Shown one piece after another: positions 25,829 to 34,745 of a stretch of 64,000 nt of DNA. Made by a program: the position numbers and the translations under genes. The DNA is from JBBRVW01 sp963784645 (lineage in GTDB: Bacteria; Actinomycetota; Actinomycetes; JACCUZ01), in NCBI GenBank assembly GCA_963784645.1, contig CAWARY010000004.1, positions 1 to 64,000 of the forward strand. The letters run 5' to 3'. The notes under the pieces were generated by a model, which had not been told where the DNA came from, made no database searches, and saw only the letters and a program-made list of their open reading frames with translations. The number at the start of each line of letters is the position of its first letter. Within the stretch, counting starts at the first letter, position 1.

Positions 25829-26098
25829 ATGCGCCCCGGCCGTGCCACGGTCACCCACGTCCTCGCCCCGCACGACGACGGGCAGTTCCGCGAGGCGACC
25901 CTGCTCGACCAGTACCGCTCCCGGCGCGACGGCAGCTGGCGGGTCGTGGTGCGCTACTCCACCGGCGCCGGGCTGACCTACGTCCGGGCCATGCCCGCCG
26001 CCGACTGCCGGCGCCTTGACGATCCGTCCGTGCAGCCGGCCCCGCCAGTGGCGCCCGTCGGGCGACCAGGTGTCCGTCCCGACCCGCGGGCCTGGTGA
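25829..26098 (+). CDS. small hypothetical protein
   Basis: 89 residues; ATG with GGAGCGAA site and typical codon bias. The middle (FREATLLDQYRSRRDGSWRV, then VVRYSTGAGLTYVRAMPAAD) reads like a small beta-rich domain; the C-terminus is Pro/Val-rich and disordered. No membrane segment or known motif. It is monocistronic between a terminator and the DUF929 gene. Confidence 0.65.
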   Translation: MRPGRATVTHVLAPHDDGQFREATLLDQYRSRRDGSWRVVVRYSTGAGLTYVRAMPAADCRRLDDPSVQPAPPVAPVGRPGVRPDPRAW

Positions 26099-26170
26099 GA
26101 CGGGATGCGCCGGCCCCGGCTACCGGTCGACGTCCTTGTGCCGCGAGTACGCCTCGATAGCCTCCAGATT

Positions 26171-27077
26171 ATGACGCAGATCCCCACGTCGACAGGGCGG
26201 GCGGCGGTGGCTGCTCCGCAACGGCGCCGACGGGTGCGGCTCGCCGGTGGCGCGATCGCCCTGGTGCTCGCGATCCTGGTCGGCCTGGTCGTGTCCTGGG
26301 CCGCCGGCGTCGGCTCGGGCTCGCCCGACGGCGGCGGCACATCGGCGGAGCCCGGTCGGCGGGCTCGCCGCGGCGGGTGTGGTCACCGACGTCACGTCGG
26401 TACCGGCTTCGGTGCTCGACCAGATCGGGGTCGGGACCGCCGAGTCCGCGCCGACGAGGATCGACGCGCCGCGGCTGGCCGCCGACGGCAAGCCGCGGGT
26501 GCTCTACGTCGGCGCCGAGTTCTGCCCGTTCTGCGCGGCCGAGCGGTGGCCGCTGGTCGTGGCGCTCTCGAGGTTCGGAACGTGGTCCGACCTCGGCGCG
26601 ACGCGCTCCGCGTCCAAGGACGTGTACCCCGAAACGCAGACATTGTCCTTCCACGGCGCGACGTTCACCAGCGATGTGCTGTCGTTCACCGGGGTGGAGA
26701 CGACGGGCAACACGCCGGTCGACGGCAGCTATCCGGCGCTCGACAGGCTGACGCCCGCGGACGAGAGGATCGTGCAGGACTACAACAAGCCGCCGTACAC
26801 GCCCGCGGCCGGGAACATCCCCTTCCTCGACGTCGGCGGCCTCTACGTGTCTGCCGGCTCGACCTACAGTCCGAAGGTGCTCCAGGGCCGGTCGCGGCAG
26901 CAGATCGCCGCCTCGCTCGACGACCCGCAGGACCCGGTGGCGGCCGCCATCGGTGGCAGCGCCAACGTGCTGACCGCGGTCCTGTGCGAGGCGACCGGGG
27001 GCAAGCCGGCAGACGTGTGCTCGTCCGCGGGGGTCACGCAGGCCGCAGCCGCGGTGGCCGGAGCGCAGCCGAAGTGA
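26171..27077 (+). pseudogene. DUF929 thioredoxin-like protein, frame broken by one base
   Basis: The N-terminal part (MTQIPTSTGRAAVAAPQRRR and a membrane helix ending near SWAAGV) is in one frame; the rest, beginning VGGLAAAGVVTDVTSV, is in the next frame. Removing one C from CCC at 26351-26353 rejoins them as SAEP-VGGLAAAG, giving about 301 residues. The extracytoplasmic domain has the DUF929 hallmark VGAEFCPFCAAERWP with a CxxC pair, and later EATGGKPADVC. The family is uncharacterised but looks like a thiol oxidoreductase. A TAGCCT box 7 nt before the ATG suggests a leaderless mRNA. It overlaps the VKOR gene by 4 nt. Real mutation or assembly error cannot be told apart. Confidence 0.8.
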
Positions 27078-27540
27078 CCGCCGCCCCCGGTCACCCGGTC
27101 ATCGTCAGCGCTCCGCGCTGGGCCGGCCCGGTGTCGCTGGCCCTCGCGGTGCTCGGTGTCGCGGTGTCGACGTACCTCACGGTCGAGCACTACTCGTCGT
27201 CGACCACGCTGGCATGCCCCGACACCGGTGTCGTGAACTGCGTCAAGGTGACCACCAGCTCGTACGCCGAGCTGCTCGGCGTCCCGGTCGCCGTGCTGGG
27301 CCTCGCCTACTTCGTCGCGATGACGACCTGCTGTCTGCCGGTCGCGTGGCGCTCGTCGGCGGCCTGGTGCACCGGCTGCGGCTGGCAACGGTGTCGCTCG
27401 GCGCGTTGTTCGTGCTCTACCTCGTGTGGGTGGAGCTCTTCCGGGTCGACGCGATCTGCCTGTGGTGCACCGCGGTGCACGTCCTCGCGGTGGCGCTGTT
27501 CGCGGTCGTCGCCGTCGCCAGCGCGTTGCTGCACGAGTGA
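27074..27540 (+). pseudogene. vitamin K epoxide reductase (VKOR) family protein, frame broken by one base
   Basis: GTG start overlapping the DUF929 stop. The first part has four conserved features of VKOR: helix 1, then the loop Cys pair in LACPDTGVVNCVKV, and AELLGVPVAVLGLAYF. The second part, in another frame, has LATVSLGALFVLYLVWVELF and the active CxxC in DAICLWCTAVHVLAV. Adding one G at 27366-27367 rejoins them as AAW-VHRLRL, giving about 155 residues, the normal size. VKOR re-oxidises a thioredoxin-like partner using quinone, driving disulfide formation outside the membrane; DUF929 is the obvious partner by position. Confidence 0.8.
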
Positions 27541-27619
27541 CGGGGAGTCGCCGCAGCGGGCAGGGCCGATCCGGGACGTAGAGCTGACCACTCCCTCCGG
27601 CGCCTCGCGAAGGACCCTC

Positions 27620-28078
27620 GTGACTCCCAGGACCCGCCTCGACGGGCGAGCCCGCAGCGCCGCTGCGGCGCTGCTCGCCGCCGTGGCGGTCCTCGGGTCC
27701 CTGCTCGCCGGCCCCTCCGTCACCGCGCAGGCCAGCCGCCTCGGGTCGGTGGCCGGCTCACCGGTGGCCAGGGCCGCGGCTGCGGCCGGCGTCGGGAATC
27801 GCGAGCACCGGGACGCCCGCGGGGGCGCCCGGCCACCGTCACGCCGAGGTCAGCGGGAGCAGTCCGTCGCCGGCAGCGGCCGGTTCGTCGTCGGGACCGT
27901 CCTGCGCCGCGCCCTCGGGCACGGGACGGCGCCGTTGTCCGGGGTCACGGCGGCGGCCGTGCTGCTCGGTGCTCTCGTCACCGTGGGCTCGGTGCGAGCC
28001 GGCCGCTCCGCGCCGCGACGTCGGCGCGCGCCGGCAGCACACCGCGACCGGGCACCGCCGGCGCTCGCGCTCGCCTGA
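27620..28078 (+). CDS. two-helix membrane protein of unknown function
   Basis: 152 residues from a GTG with AAGGACC site. An N-terminal hydrophobic helix (residues 13-33) is followed by an Arg/Gly-rich stretch with low complexity and a second helix (about 112-130), ending in an Arg/Ala-rich tail. It lies between VKOR and SecDF and is probably co-transcribed. No family is recognised; the position suggests an accessory of the same envelope module. Confidence 0.6.
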   Translation: MTPRTRLDGRARSAAAALLAAVAVLGSLLAGPSVTAQASRLGSVAGSPVARAAAAAGVGNREHRDARGGARPPSRRGQREQSVAGSGRFVVGTVLRRALGHGTAPLSGVTAAAVLLGALVTVGSVRAGRSAPRRRRAPAAHRDRAPPALALA

Positions 28079-28215
28079 CACCGCAGCACCCGCAGCGCCG
28101 TACACCATCGCAGCCCGCCGACCGTCTCTCGCGCGTCGGCCGCCGCGCCGTACCCGTCCCGCCCGCACGTGCCGTGCCGACCGCGCACGCCGTGCCCGGT
28201 GCCCGGAGGCACTCC

Positions 28216-30555
28216 TTGTCCGCACCAGTCGTCCGCGCCCTGCTCGCCCTCGGCATCGTCGCCGGGGCCGTCTGGGTCTCCGTCACCACACCCGCCCGTC
28301 TCGGCCTCGACCTCAAAGGCGGTACCCAGATCGTCCTGGAGACCCGGGACAGCCCCACCGTCAAGGCCGGCACCGAGTCCACCGACCGGGCCGTGGAGGT
28401 GCTCCGCCGCCGGGTCGACGCGCTCGGCGTGTCCGAGCCGTCCCTGACCCGCTCGGGGGAGCGCCGCATCATCGTCGAGCTGCCGGGTGTCCAGGACCCA
28501 CGGGAGGCCGCCGAGGTCATCGGCCGCACCGCCCAGCTCACGTTCCACCCCGTTCTCGGGGTCGAGGTGCCGGCTCCCTCCACGTCCACCCCCGCCACGT
28601 CCGCATCGCCGGCGCCGTCCCCCTCGGCCGCTCCCGGCGAGGCCGAGCGAGTGGTCACCGACGAGAGCGGGCAGGACATCCGGATCGCCGCGGCCGCGCT
28701 GACCGGTGAGGGCGTGAAGGGCGCGTCCGCGGAGATCGATCCGCAGGGGCTGGGCGGCTGGTTCGTGTCCCTCGACTTCCGCGGGTCCGGCGGAGCGGCG
28801 TGGCAGGACCTGACAGGGGCCGCCGCCTGCGCACCGCCCGGTGATCCCACCCGTCGCGTCGCGATCGTCCTCGACGAGCAGGTCATCTCCTCGCCGCAGG
28901 TCGACCCCTCGGTGGCCTGCGACGTCGGCATCCCCGGGGGCTCCACGCAGATCACCGGCTCGTTCACGCCGGACGAGGCGAAGGACCTCGCCGCCCTGAT
29001 CCGTGGCGGCGCCCTGCCGGTTCCGGTCGAGGTGATCGAGCAGCGCACGGTCGGCCCGACGCTGGGCGCTGCCGCGATCGACGCCAGTGCCAAGGCCGCA
29101 GCAATCGGCGTCGCCCTGACAGCGTTGTTCATCGTGGTCATGTACCGGCTGCTCGGCGGCCTCGCCGTGGTGGCCCTCGCCTGCTACGCCGTCATCGCCT
29201 ACGGCGCCCTGGTGGCACTCGGCGCGACGCTGACGCTGCCCGGCCTGGCCGGCTTCGTGCTCGCGATCGGCATGGCGATCGACGCGAACGTGCTCGTCTT
29301 CGAACGGGCCCGGGAGGAGTACGCCGCCCAGCGGACCAAGGGGCTGCGGCCCGCGATCACCGCCGGCTTCACCAGGGCCTGGAGCGCGATCATCGACTCC
29401 AACGTCACGACGCTGCTCGCCGCCGGTCTGCTGTTCTTCCTGGCGTCCGGGCCGGTCCGGGGTTTCGGCGTCACGCTCGCGATCGGCGTGCTCGCCTCGA
29501 TGCTGTCGGCGCTGGTCATCACCCGGGTGCTGGCCGACTGGGCGGTGCGCCGGAAGGGCGTCGCGCGGCGGCCGGAGATCACCGGCATCGCGTTGCCCGG
29601 CCGGGTGCGCACCTGGCTGGCGGAGCGCGACCCGGACCTGATGCGGCACGGTCGCCGCTGGCTGGCCGGGTCGGCCGTCGCCCTCGTCCTCGCCGTGTCC
29701 GGAATCGCCTGGCGCGGGCTCGACCTGGGTGTCGAGTTCACGGGTGGCCGGCTGGTCGAGTACTCCCTGTCGTCCCCGCTCTCGGTGGACGACGCGCGCG
29801 AGGTCGTGTCGGACGCCGGCTTCCCGCGGGCGGTGGTGCAGGAGAGCGGTGCCGACAACCTCTCGGTCCGCACCGGCGACATGACCAACGACCAGGAGGC
29901 GCAGGTGCGCGTGGCGCTCGCCGAAGCCTCCGACGGCGACGTCACCAAGCAGCGGGACGAGCTGATCGGTCCGAGCCTCGGCGACGAGCTGCGGCAGAAG
30001 GCACTGATCGCGCTCGGCGTCGCGCTGCTCGTGCAGATGGCCTACCTGGCCATCCGGTTCCGCTGGACGTTCGGTGCGGCCGCCGTGGCTGCCATGACAC
30101 ACGACGCGCTGCTGCTGGTCGGTGTCTTCGCCTGGCTCGGGAAACCGGTCGACGGGGTCTTCCTCGCCGCCCTGCTCACCGTCATCGGGTACTCCGTCAA
30201 CGACAGTGTGGTCGTGTTCGACCGGGTCCGCGAGCTGTGGGGCTCGCAGCGCCGCCGCGGCTTCGACCGGGTCGTGAACTCGGCGATCCTGCAGACCGTG
30301 CCGCGCACCGTCAACACCGGGCTCGGAGCGGTGTTCATCCTCGCGGCGCTGGCCTTCCTGGGCGGTGACTCCCTCACCGACTTCGCGATCGCGCTGCTGA
30401 TCGGGATCGCCGTGGGTACCTACTCCTCGATGTTCACCGCGGGCCCGCTGGTGCTCGAGCTGGAGAAGCGGAGCCCGTCGCCGCCGCCTCAGGTGCGTAC
30501 GCCGTCGGCCGCCCGGCAGCGGGAGCGGCGCGACAGCAGCGGGGCAGTTGTCTGA
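28216..30555 (+). CDS. secDF: fused protein translocase subunit SecDF
   Basis: 779 residues from a TTG that has a GGAGG site 6 nt upstream; a GTG at 28174 lacks one. The SecD half shows LGLDLKGGTQIVLE, the P1 head domain with a Ser/Pro/Ala-rich insert (about residues 120-145), and AIGMAIDANVLVFERAREE. The SecF half shows LDLGVEFTGGRLVEYSLSS and VIGYSVNDSVVVFDRVREL. Twelve membrane helices in total. It uses the proton gradient to pull proteins out of SecYEG. Most actinobacteria keep separate secD and secF beside yajC, so this fused copy beside redox genes may be a second, specialised one. Confidence 0.92.
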   Translation: MSAPVVRALLALGIVAGAVWVSVTTPARLGLDLKGGTQIVLETRDSPTVKAGTESTDRAVEVLRRRVDALGVSEPSLTRSGERRIIVELPGVQDPREAAEVIGRTAQLTFHPVLGVEVPAPSTSTPATSASPAPSPSAAPGEAERVVTDESGQDIRIAAAALTGEGVKGASAEIDPQGLGGWFVSLDFRGSGGAAWQDLTGAAACAPPGDPTRRVAIVLDEQVISSPQVDPSVACDVGIPGGSTQITGSFTPDEAKDLAALIRGGALPVPVEVIEQRTVGPTLGAAAIDASAKAAAIGVALTALFIVVMYRLLGGLAVVALACYAVIAYGALVALGATLTLPGLAGFVLAIGMAIDANVLVFERAREEYAAQRTKGLRPAITAGFTRAWSAIIDSNVTTLLAAGLLFFLASGPVRGFGVTLAIGVLASMLSALVITRVLADWAVRRKGVARRPEITGIALPGRVRTWLAERDPDLMRHGRRWLAGSAVALVLAVSGIAWRGLDLGVEFTGGRLVEYSLSSPLSVDDAREVVSDAGFPRAVVQESGADNLSVRTGDMTNDQEAQVRVALAEASDGDVTKQRDELIGPSLGDELRQKALIALGVALLVQMAYLAIRFRWTFGAAAVAAMTHDALLLVGVFAWLGKPVDGVFLAALLTVIGYSVNDSVVVFDRVRELWGSQRRRGFDRVVNSAILQTVPRTVNTGLGAVFILAALAFLGGDSLTDFAIALLIGIAVGTYSSMFTAGPLVLELEKRSPSPPPQVRTPSAARQRERRDSSGAVV

Positions 30556-30602
30556 CGGATGGTCGTTTGACCAGGTGACGCACGTCCTGTTCGCTGCGCG
30601 GT

Positions 30603-31961
30603 GTGCCCCGCAGCGAGCAGGACGTCGTCCCGCTCCGCGCAGCGGTGAAGGTCTGGACCCTGGTCGCGCTGCAGTCGTTCGGGGGACCGGCCGGCCAGAT
30701 CGCCGTCATGCAGAAGGTGCTGGTCGACGAGCGCCGGTGGATCGGCCGCGGCCGCTTCCTGCACGCGCTGAACTTCTGCACCATCCTGCCCGGACCGGAG
30801 GCCACCCAGCTCGCGGTCTACATCGGCTGGCTGCTCAACGGCGTCCGCGGGGGGCTGCTGGCGGGTTGGCTGTTCGTGCTGCCGGGCGCCCTCGCCATCT
30901 ACGCGCTGTCTGCTGTGTACGTCGCGTTCGGCGACACCACCGCGGTCACGGCACTGTTCGCCGGCATCGCCCCCGCGGTGCTGGCGATCGTCGCGCAGGC
31001 GGTCGTCCGCATCGGTGGCCGCGCGCTGGGGAGCCCCGCGCTGGTGGTCGTCGCCGTGGTGGCGTTCGCGTCCCTCGCGCTGTTCAGGGTCCCGTTCCCG
31101 CTGGTGGTGCTGGCTGCGGGGGTGGTGGGTGGGCTCCTGGGGCGGCACCGACCCGGCGCCACGACGTCAAGCGCGAGGGAGGACGACGGTCCCGCGCCGC
31201 TCATCGATGACGGGGCCCTGCACGAGGACCGGCACACCCTCGGCCGCACCGGCCGGATCCTCGCGGTCGGGATGGCGGCGTGGTGGCTGCCCGTGCTGCT
31301 GGCCGTCGTGCTGACCGGTCGCGGCAGCACGCTCTCGACGGAGGGCCTGTTCTTCTCCGGCACGGCGATGGTGACGTTCGGCGGCGCGTACGCCGTGCTC
31401 TCCTACGTCGCCCAGCACGCCGTCCAGACCTACGGCTGGCTGGGCCCGGGTGAGATGGTGCGCGGCCTCGGTCTCGCGGAGACCACGCCGGGCCCGCTCA
31501 TCATGGTGCTGCAGTTCGTCGGCTTCCTCGGCGCCTACCGCGACCCGGGCTCCCTCGACCCGTGGGTCGCGGCGACCCTCGGTGCCCTGCTCACGACGTG
31601 GGTGACGTTCGTACCCGCGATGTTGCTCGTCTTCCTCGGGGCGCCGTACGTCGAGCGGTTGCGCAGCAACCGCTCGGTGGCGGCAGCACTGGCCGGGGTG
31701 ACGGCCGCCGTCGTCGGGGTGATCGCGAACCTCGCGCTGTTCTTCGCCCTGCACACGCTGTTCGACACGGTCGAGCGGCAGGACGCCGGTCCGCTGCACG
31801 TCGACGTCCCGGACCTGTCGACCCTGCGGCCGCTCGGTCTCGTCGTCGCAGTGCTCGCAGCCGCGCTGCTCTTCCGGCTGAGGTGGTCGGTGCTGCGCAC
31901 CCTCGGCGCCTGTGCCCTCGTCGGCCTCGCCGCCGCCGCTGCCGGGCTGCCGCTGACCTGA
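30603..31961 (+). CDS. chromate transporter family (ChrA, long form)
   Basis: 452 residues from a GTG, 47 bp after secDF. Two CHR domains: the first with LQSFGGPAGQIAVMQ and TILPGPEATQLAVYIGW, the second with MVTFGGAYAVLSYVAQ and LAETTPGPLIMVLQFVGF. About ten membrane helices, with a hydrophilic linker (residues 195-215). Long ChrA proteins export chromate, but many members move other anions, so the substrate is unsure. It may be the last gene of the DUF929-VKOR-SecDF unit. Confidence 0.87.
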   Translation: MPRSEQDVVPLRAAVKVWTLVALQSFGGPAGQIAVMQKVLVDERRWIGRGRFLHALNFCTILPGPEATQLAVYIGWLLNGVRGGLLAGWLFVLPGALAIYALSAVYVAFGDTTAVTALFAGIAPAVLAIVAQAVVRIGGRALGSPALVVVAVVAFASLALFRVPFPLVVLAAGVVGGLLGRHRPGATTSSAREDDGPAPLIDDGALHEDRHTLGRTGRILAVGMAAWWLPVLLAVVLTGRGSTLSTEGLFFSGTAMVTFGGAYAVLSYVAQHAVQTYGWLGPGEMVRGLGLAETTPGPLIMVLQFVGFLGAYRDPGSLDPWVAATLGALLTTWVTFVPAMLLVFLGAPYVERLRSNRSVAAALAGVTAAVVGVIANLALFFALHTLFDTVERQDAGPLHVDVPDLSTLRPLGLVVAVLAAALLFRLRWSVLRTLGACALVGLAAAAAGLPLT

Positions 31962-32053
31962 CCGTCAGGGGCTGGGAACGCTCTCGCCTGCCCGGCTCGA
32001 GCCGTCCGGCGGCACGGTGTCGGTGCGCTCACCGAGCAAACGGTCCGAACCGG

Positions 32054-32082
32054 TTGACGGCGCGCCGGGAGCCGCTCATCAT
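32054..32082 (+). promoter_or_regulatory. sigma70-type promoter of the coiled-coil gene
   Basis: TTGACG (32054-32059), a 17-bp spacer and CATCAT (32077-32082). Transcription would begin near 32089, leaving a leader of about 44 nt that carries the GGAGGCA ribosome site of the gene at 32133. Confidence 0.5.
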
Positions 32083-32132
32083 CGTCCCGATCGACCCCTG
32101 CCCCATGAACCTCCCCGGACCCGGAGGCAGTC

Positions 32133-32465
32133 ATGATGCGTGATACGGGAAACCCACGGGAAGCCGACCGGACGACGTTCGCACGTCGGCAGGACGTGCT
32201 GACCAGTCGGGAGGCGGCGCTCGACCGGCGGATCTCCGACGTCGAGACGCTCCTGGGACGGGCCCTCGAGCGCGACCAGCGAGCGGAACAGCGGGACCGG
32301 CGCGCCGAACAGCGCGACCTGGCCGCCGGGGCCCGCACTCCTGGCTGCCCGGAGGAGGCTGCCGCGGCGGCGGCCGACCGTGCGCAGTCAGCCCTGGACC
32401 GCTATCAGGCCGGCGTGGACCGCGACCTCAGCGCAGGCGATCGCGTCGACCTGCACGGCTCGTAG
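32133..32465 (+). CDS. charged coiled-coil protein
   Basis: 110 residues; ATG with GGAGGCAGTC (the next codon is also ATG). It is rich in Arg, Asp, Glu and Ala in a near-heptad repeat (RDQRAEQRDRRAEQRDLAAG), with no membrane segment and no catalytic motif. Such short R/D/A repeat proteins are common in actinobacteria and sometimes fused to or next to GAF, ANTAR or GGDEF signalling proteins. Its role is unknown. A strong inverted repeat lies 13 bp after its stop. Confidence 0.65.
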   Translation: MMRDTGNPREADRTTFARRQDVLTSREAALDRRISDVETLLGRALERDQRAEQRDRRAEQRDLAAGARTPGCPEEAAAAAADRAQSALDRYQAGVDRDLSAGDRVDLHGS

Positions 32466-32478
32466 GCGGCCGATCCGA

Positions 32479-32527
32479 GATCCACAGCGGATCTGTGTGA
32501 GTTTTTCCTATAGATCCGCTGTGGATC
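32479..32527. repeat. 16-bp perfect inverted repeat with nested GATCC/GGATC
   Basis: GATCCACAGCGGATCT (32479-32494) and its exact complement (32512-32527) flank a 17-nt loop that contains TTTTT. Each arm alone is also a dyad (GATCC-5 nt-GGATC). It lies between convergent stops at 32465 and 32533, so it may terminate both; the T-run is in the loop and not after the stem, which is unusual for a terminator. Confidence 0.75.
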
Positions 32528-32532
32528 AAGGA

Positions 32533-34059
32533 TCAGTCCCGCCGGGGTGGCCGGCGCGGCGTCTTCCAGTCCGCCAGCCGACCGCCGCGCGTCACCGCGC
32601 GCAGCCGCCGCTCGACCTCGGCGCGCACCGACTCCGTCGCCACGAGCAGCAGGTCGTCACCCACCTGGAGCGGGGTGCTCGACGCCGGGACGAACGCCTG
32701 CCCGGCGCGGACGACGAGGGTGACCGCGGCTCCCTTCGGCAGGTTCAGCTCGACCACCTCGACGCCGGCCAGCCCGGAGCCTTCGGACACGTGCACCTGC
32801 AGCAGGTCCGCGTCGACCCGGGTGAGCGGCGACGACTCGATGTCCAGCTGCTGGGTCTCGCCCTCGGCGACCAGCCCGAGCCGGCGGGCGACCCACGGCA
32901 GGGTGGGCGCCTGCACCAGCGTGAAGACCACGACGAGGACGAAGACCAGGTTGAACACCTCCTGGTCGGCCGTCACGGTCGCGAGCACGACCGGCACGGC
33001 GCCGCGCAGCCCGGCCCAGGAGAGCAGTGCGCGGTCCTTGCGGGAGGTCGGGAAGTGCCACCAGGGCGGGAAGGAGAGCCGCCCGAGGGGACGCTGGAAC
33101 GGCAGCAGCGAGATGACCACCGACAGCGGTCGCGCCACCACGAGCAGCACGAGTCCGATGCCCAGAGCCGGCAGGACCGAGGACCCGAGGTCGGCCGGTG
33201 TCGCCAGCAGCCCCAGCATCACGAACAGGCCGATCTGGGCCAGCCAGGCGGCGCCCTCGACGAAGCCGCGGGTGGCCGGCCGGTGCGGCAGCCGGACGTT
33301 GCCCAGCACCAGTGCGGCGAGGTAGACCGCGAGGAAACCGCTGCCGTGGGCGACCGACGCTGCCCCGTAGGCCGTGACGCAGAGCGCCAGCACAGCGAGC
33401 GGATAGAGGCCGGACGAGGGGAGGGCGATCCGCCGGACCCCCCAGGCACCGGCGAAGCCGACGGCGATGCCCACGACCGCGCCCAGCGCGAGCTCGTAGG
33501 CGATGAGGAGGAGCAGCCCCCACCAGGTCGGGGCGCCGGACCCGGCGAGCGCGACGACGAGGATGACGACCGGGGCGTCGTTGAACCCCGACTCGGCCTC
33601 GAGCAGCCCGCCGAGACGCGGTGGCAGCGGCACCTTGCGCAGGACCGAGAACACGGCCGCGGAGTCGGTCGGCGCCACCACGGCACCGATGAGCAGCGCG
33701 TCGCGCCAGCTGACGTCCAGCAGCAGGTGCGCGGCCCCGCCGACGACGGCCACCGAGACCGCCGTGCCCACCGTCGACAGCGCGGCTGCCGCCGGCACGG
33801 TCGCCCGGATGCCCGACCAGGAGGTCGTGAGACCGCCTTCGGCGAGGATCACGACGAGCGCGGCGAAGCCCAGCGCGCGCGCGAGGGCAGCGTCGTCGAA
33901 GTCGAGCCCGAGCGCGTTCTCGCCGAGGACCAGGCCGAGGCCCAGGTACAGCAGCAGGCTCGGGAGCCCGCTGCGCACGGCCAGCCGTGCCGCGGCGATG
34001 GACACCAGGAGGACGACCGCCCCGACCAGCAGGTACACGTCCAGCTCGTGGGTGCTCAC
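32533..34059 (-). CDS. K+/H+ or Na+/H+ antiporter, CPA1 type with C-terminal RCK_C domain
   Basis: 508 residues from a GTG at 34059. Twelve to thirteen membrane helices; the ion-site motifs are VVAPTDSAAVFSVLRK and LEAESGFNDAPVVIL. Residues 425-495 form a TrkA_C/RCK_C domain (VEVVELNLPKGAAVTLVVR, ASSTPLQVGDDLLLVATES) that probably senses a ligand and gates transport, as in NhaP2/CvrA. The start overlaps the 5-FCL stop by 4 nt, so both are in one unit. Confidence 0.9.
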   Translation of the reverse strand: MSTHELDVYLLVGAVVLLVSIAAARLAVRSGLPSLLLYLGLGLVLGENALGLDFDDAALARALGFAALVVILAEGGLTTSWSGIRATVPAAAALSTVGTAVSVAVVGGAAHLLLDVSWRDALLIGAVVAPTDSAAVFSVLRKVPLPPRLGGLLEAESGFNDAPVVILVVALAGSGAPTWWGLLLLIAYELALGAVVGIAVGFAGAWGVRRIALPSSGLYPLAVLALCVTAYGAASVAHGSGFLAVYLAALVLGNVRLPHRPATRGFVEGAAWLAQIGLFVMLGLLATPADLGSSVLPALGIGLVLLVVARPLSVVISLLPFQRPLGRLSFPPWWHFPTSRKDRALLSWAGLRGAVPVVLATVTADQEVFNLVFVLVVVFTLVQAPTLPWVARRLGLVAEGETQQLDIESSPLTRVDADLLQVHVSEGSGLAGVEVVELNLPKGAAVTLVVRAGQAFVPASSTPLQVGDDLLLVATESVRAEVERRLRAVTRGGRLADWKTPRRPPRRD

Positions 34060-34652
34060 GCGGGCGGGCCCGGCCGGTGCACGCGCGAGGGGGTCACGGC
34101 CACCGTGACCCGACGGTCGTGTGGTTCCGCGGGTACGACGGGCAGCAGCTCGCCGTCGTAGAGGAGCGCGACGACCGGGCGACCGGGCACCACCCGCGCC
34201 AGCGCCCGGTCGTACGAGCCGCCGCCGCGGCCCAGCCGGGTGCCGTCCAGTCCCACGGCCAGGGCGGGCACCACCACGGCGTCGGCGTCGGCGACCGCGG
34301 CCAGGCCCAGGAACGGGCCCCCCGGTGCCGGGATCCCCCGTGCGGCGGGCGACAGATGTTCCCGCCCTGCGTAGATTGCCCAGTCGAGGTCGAGATCGTG
34401 CCGGACGACCGGCAGCAGAACGGTGACGTCCCTCGACCGGAGCACGTCCAGGAGCTCGGCGGTGCCCGGTTCGGTGCCGATGGAGACGTAGAGAGCGACA
34501 GTCCGTGCGGCCGAGAGCTCGGGAAGGGAGAGCACAGCGGCGGTGATCGAGGTGGAGGCAGCAGCGCGCTCCGGGCCCGAGGCGGCCCGGCGCGCGGCGA
34601 TGACGCCCGCCCTGAGCCCGGCCTTGCCCTGCGCCACGTCGCCCTCCGTCAC
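34056..34652 (-). CDS. 5-formyltetrahydrofolate cyclo-ligase
   Basis: 198 residues from the GTG at 34652. It converts 5-formyl-THF to methenyl-THF using ATP. The phosphate-binding motif GLDGTRLGRGGGSYDRALAR near the C-terminus is diagnostic, with VVVPALAVG before it. Longer upstream readings lack conserved sequence. It faces the GAF-GGDEF gene across 93 bp and leads the antiporter gene. Confidence 0.88.
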   Translation of the reverse strand: MTEGDVAQGKAGLRAGVIAARRAASGPERAAASTSITAAVLSLPELSAARTVALYVSIGTEPGTAELLDVLRSRDVTVLLPVVRHDLDLDWAIYAGREHLSPAARGIPAPGGPFLGLAAVADADAVVVPALAVGLDGTRLGRGGGSYDRALARVVPGRPVVALLYDGELLPVVPAEPHDRRVTVAVTPSRVHRPGPPA

Positions 34653-34745
34653 GGCCGCCACCCTGCGATCGTCCCAGGACCCGCCTCCTGCGGTCAGGTC
34701 CGACCGCCGGGCGGGACGGCACGGCCGCGGCCAGGGGGAGGGCCG

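Noticed and set aside
27850..30102. 750-codon minus-strand ORF
   Set aside because: Antisense to SecDF; Gly/Arg/Asp-rich without membrane segments or motifs.
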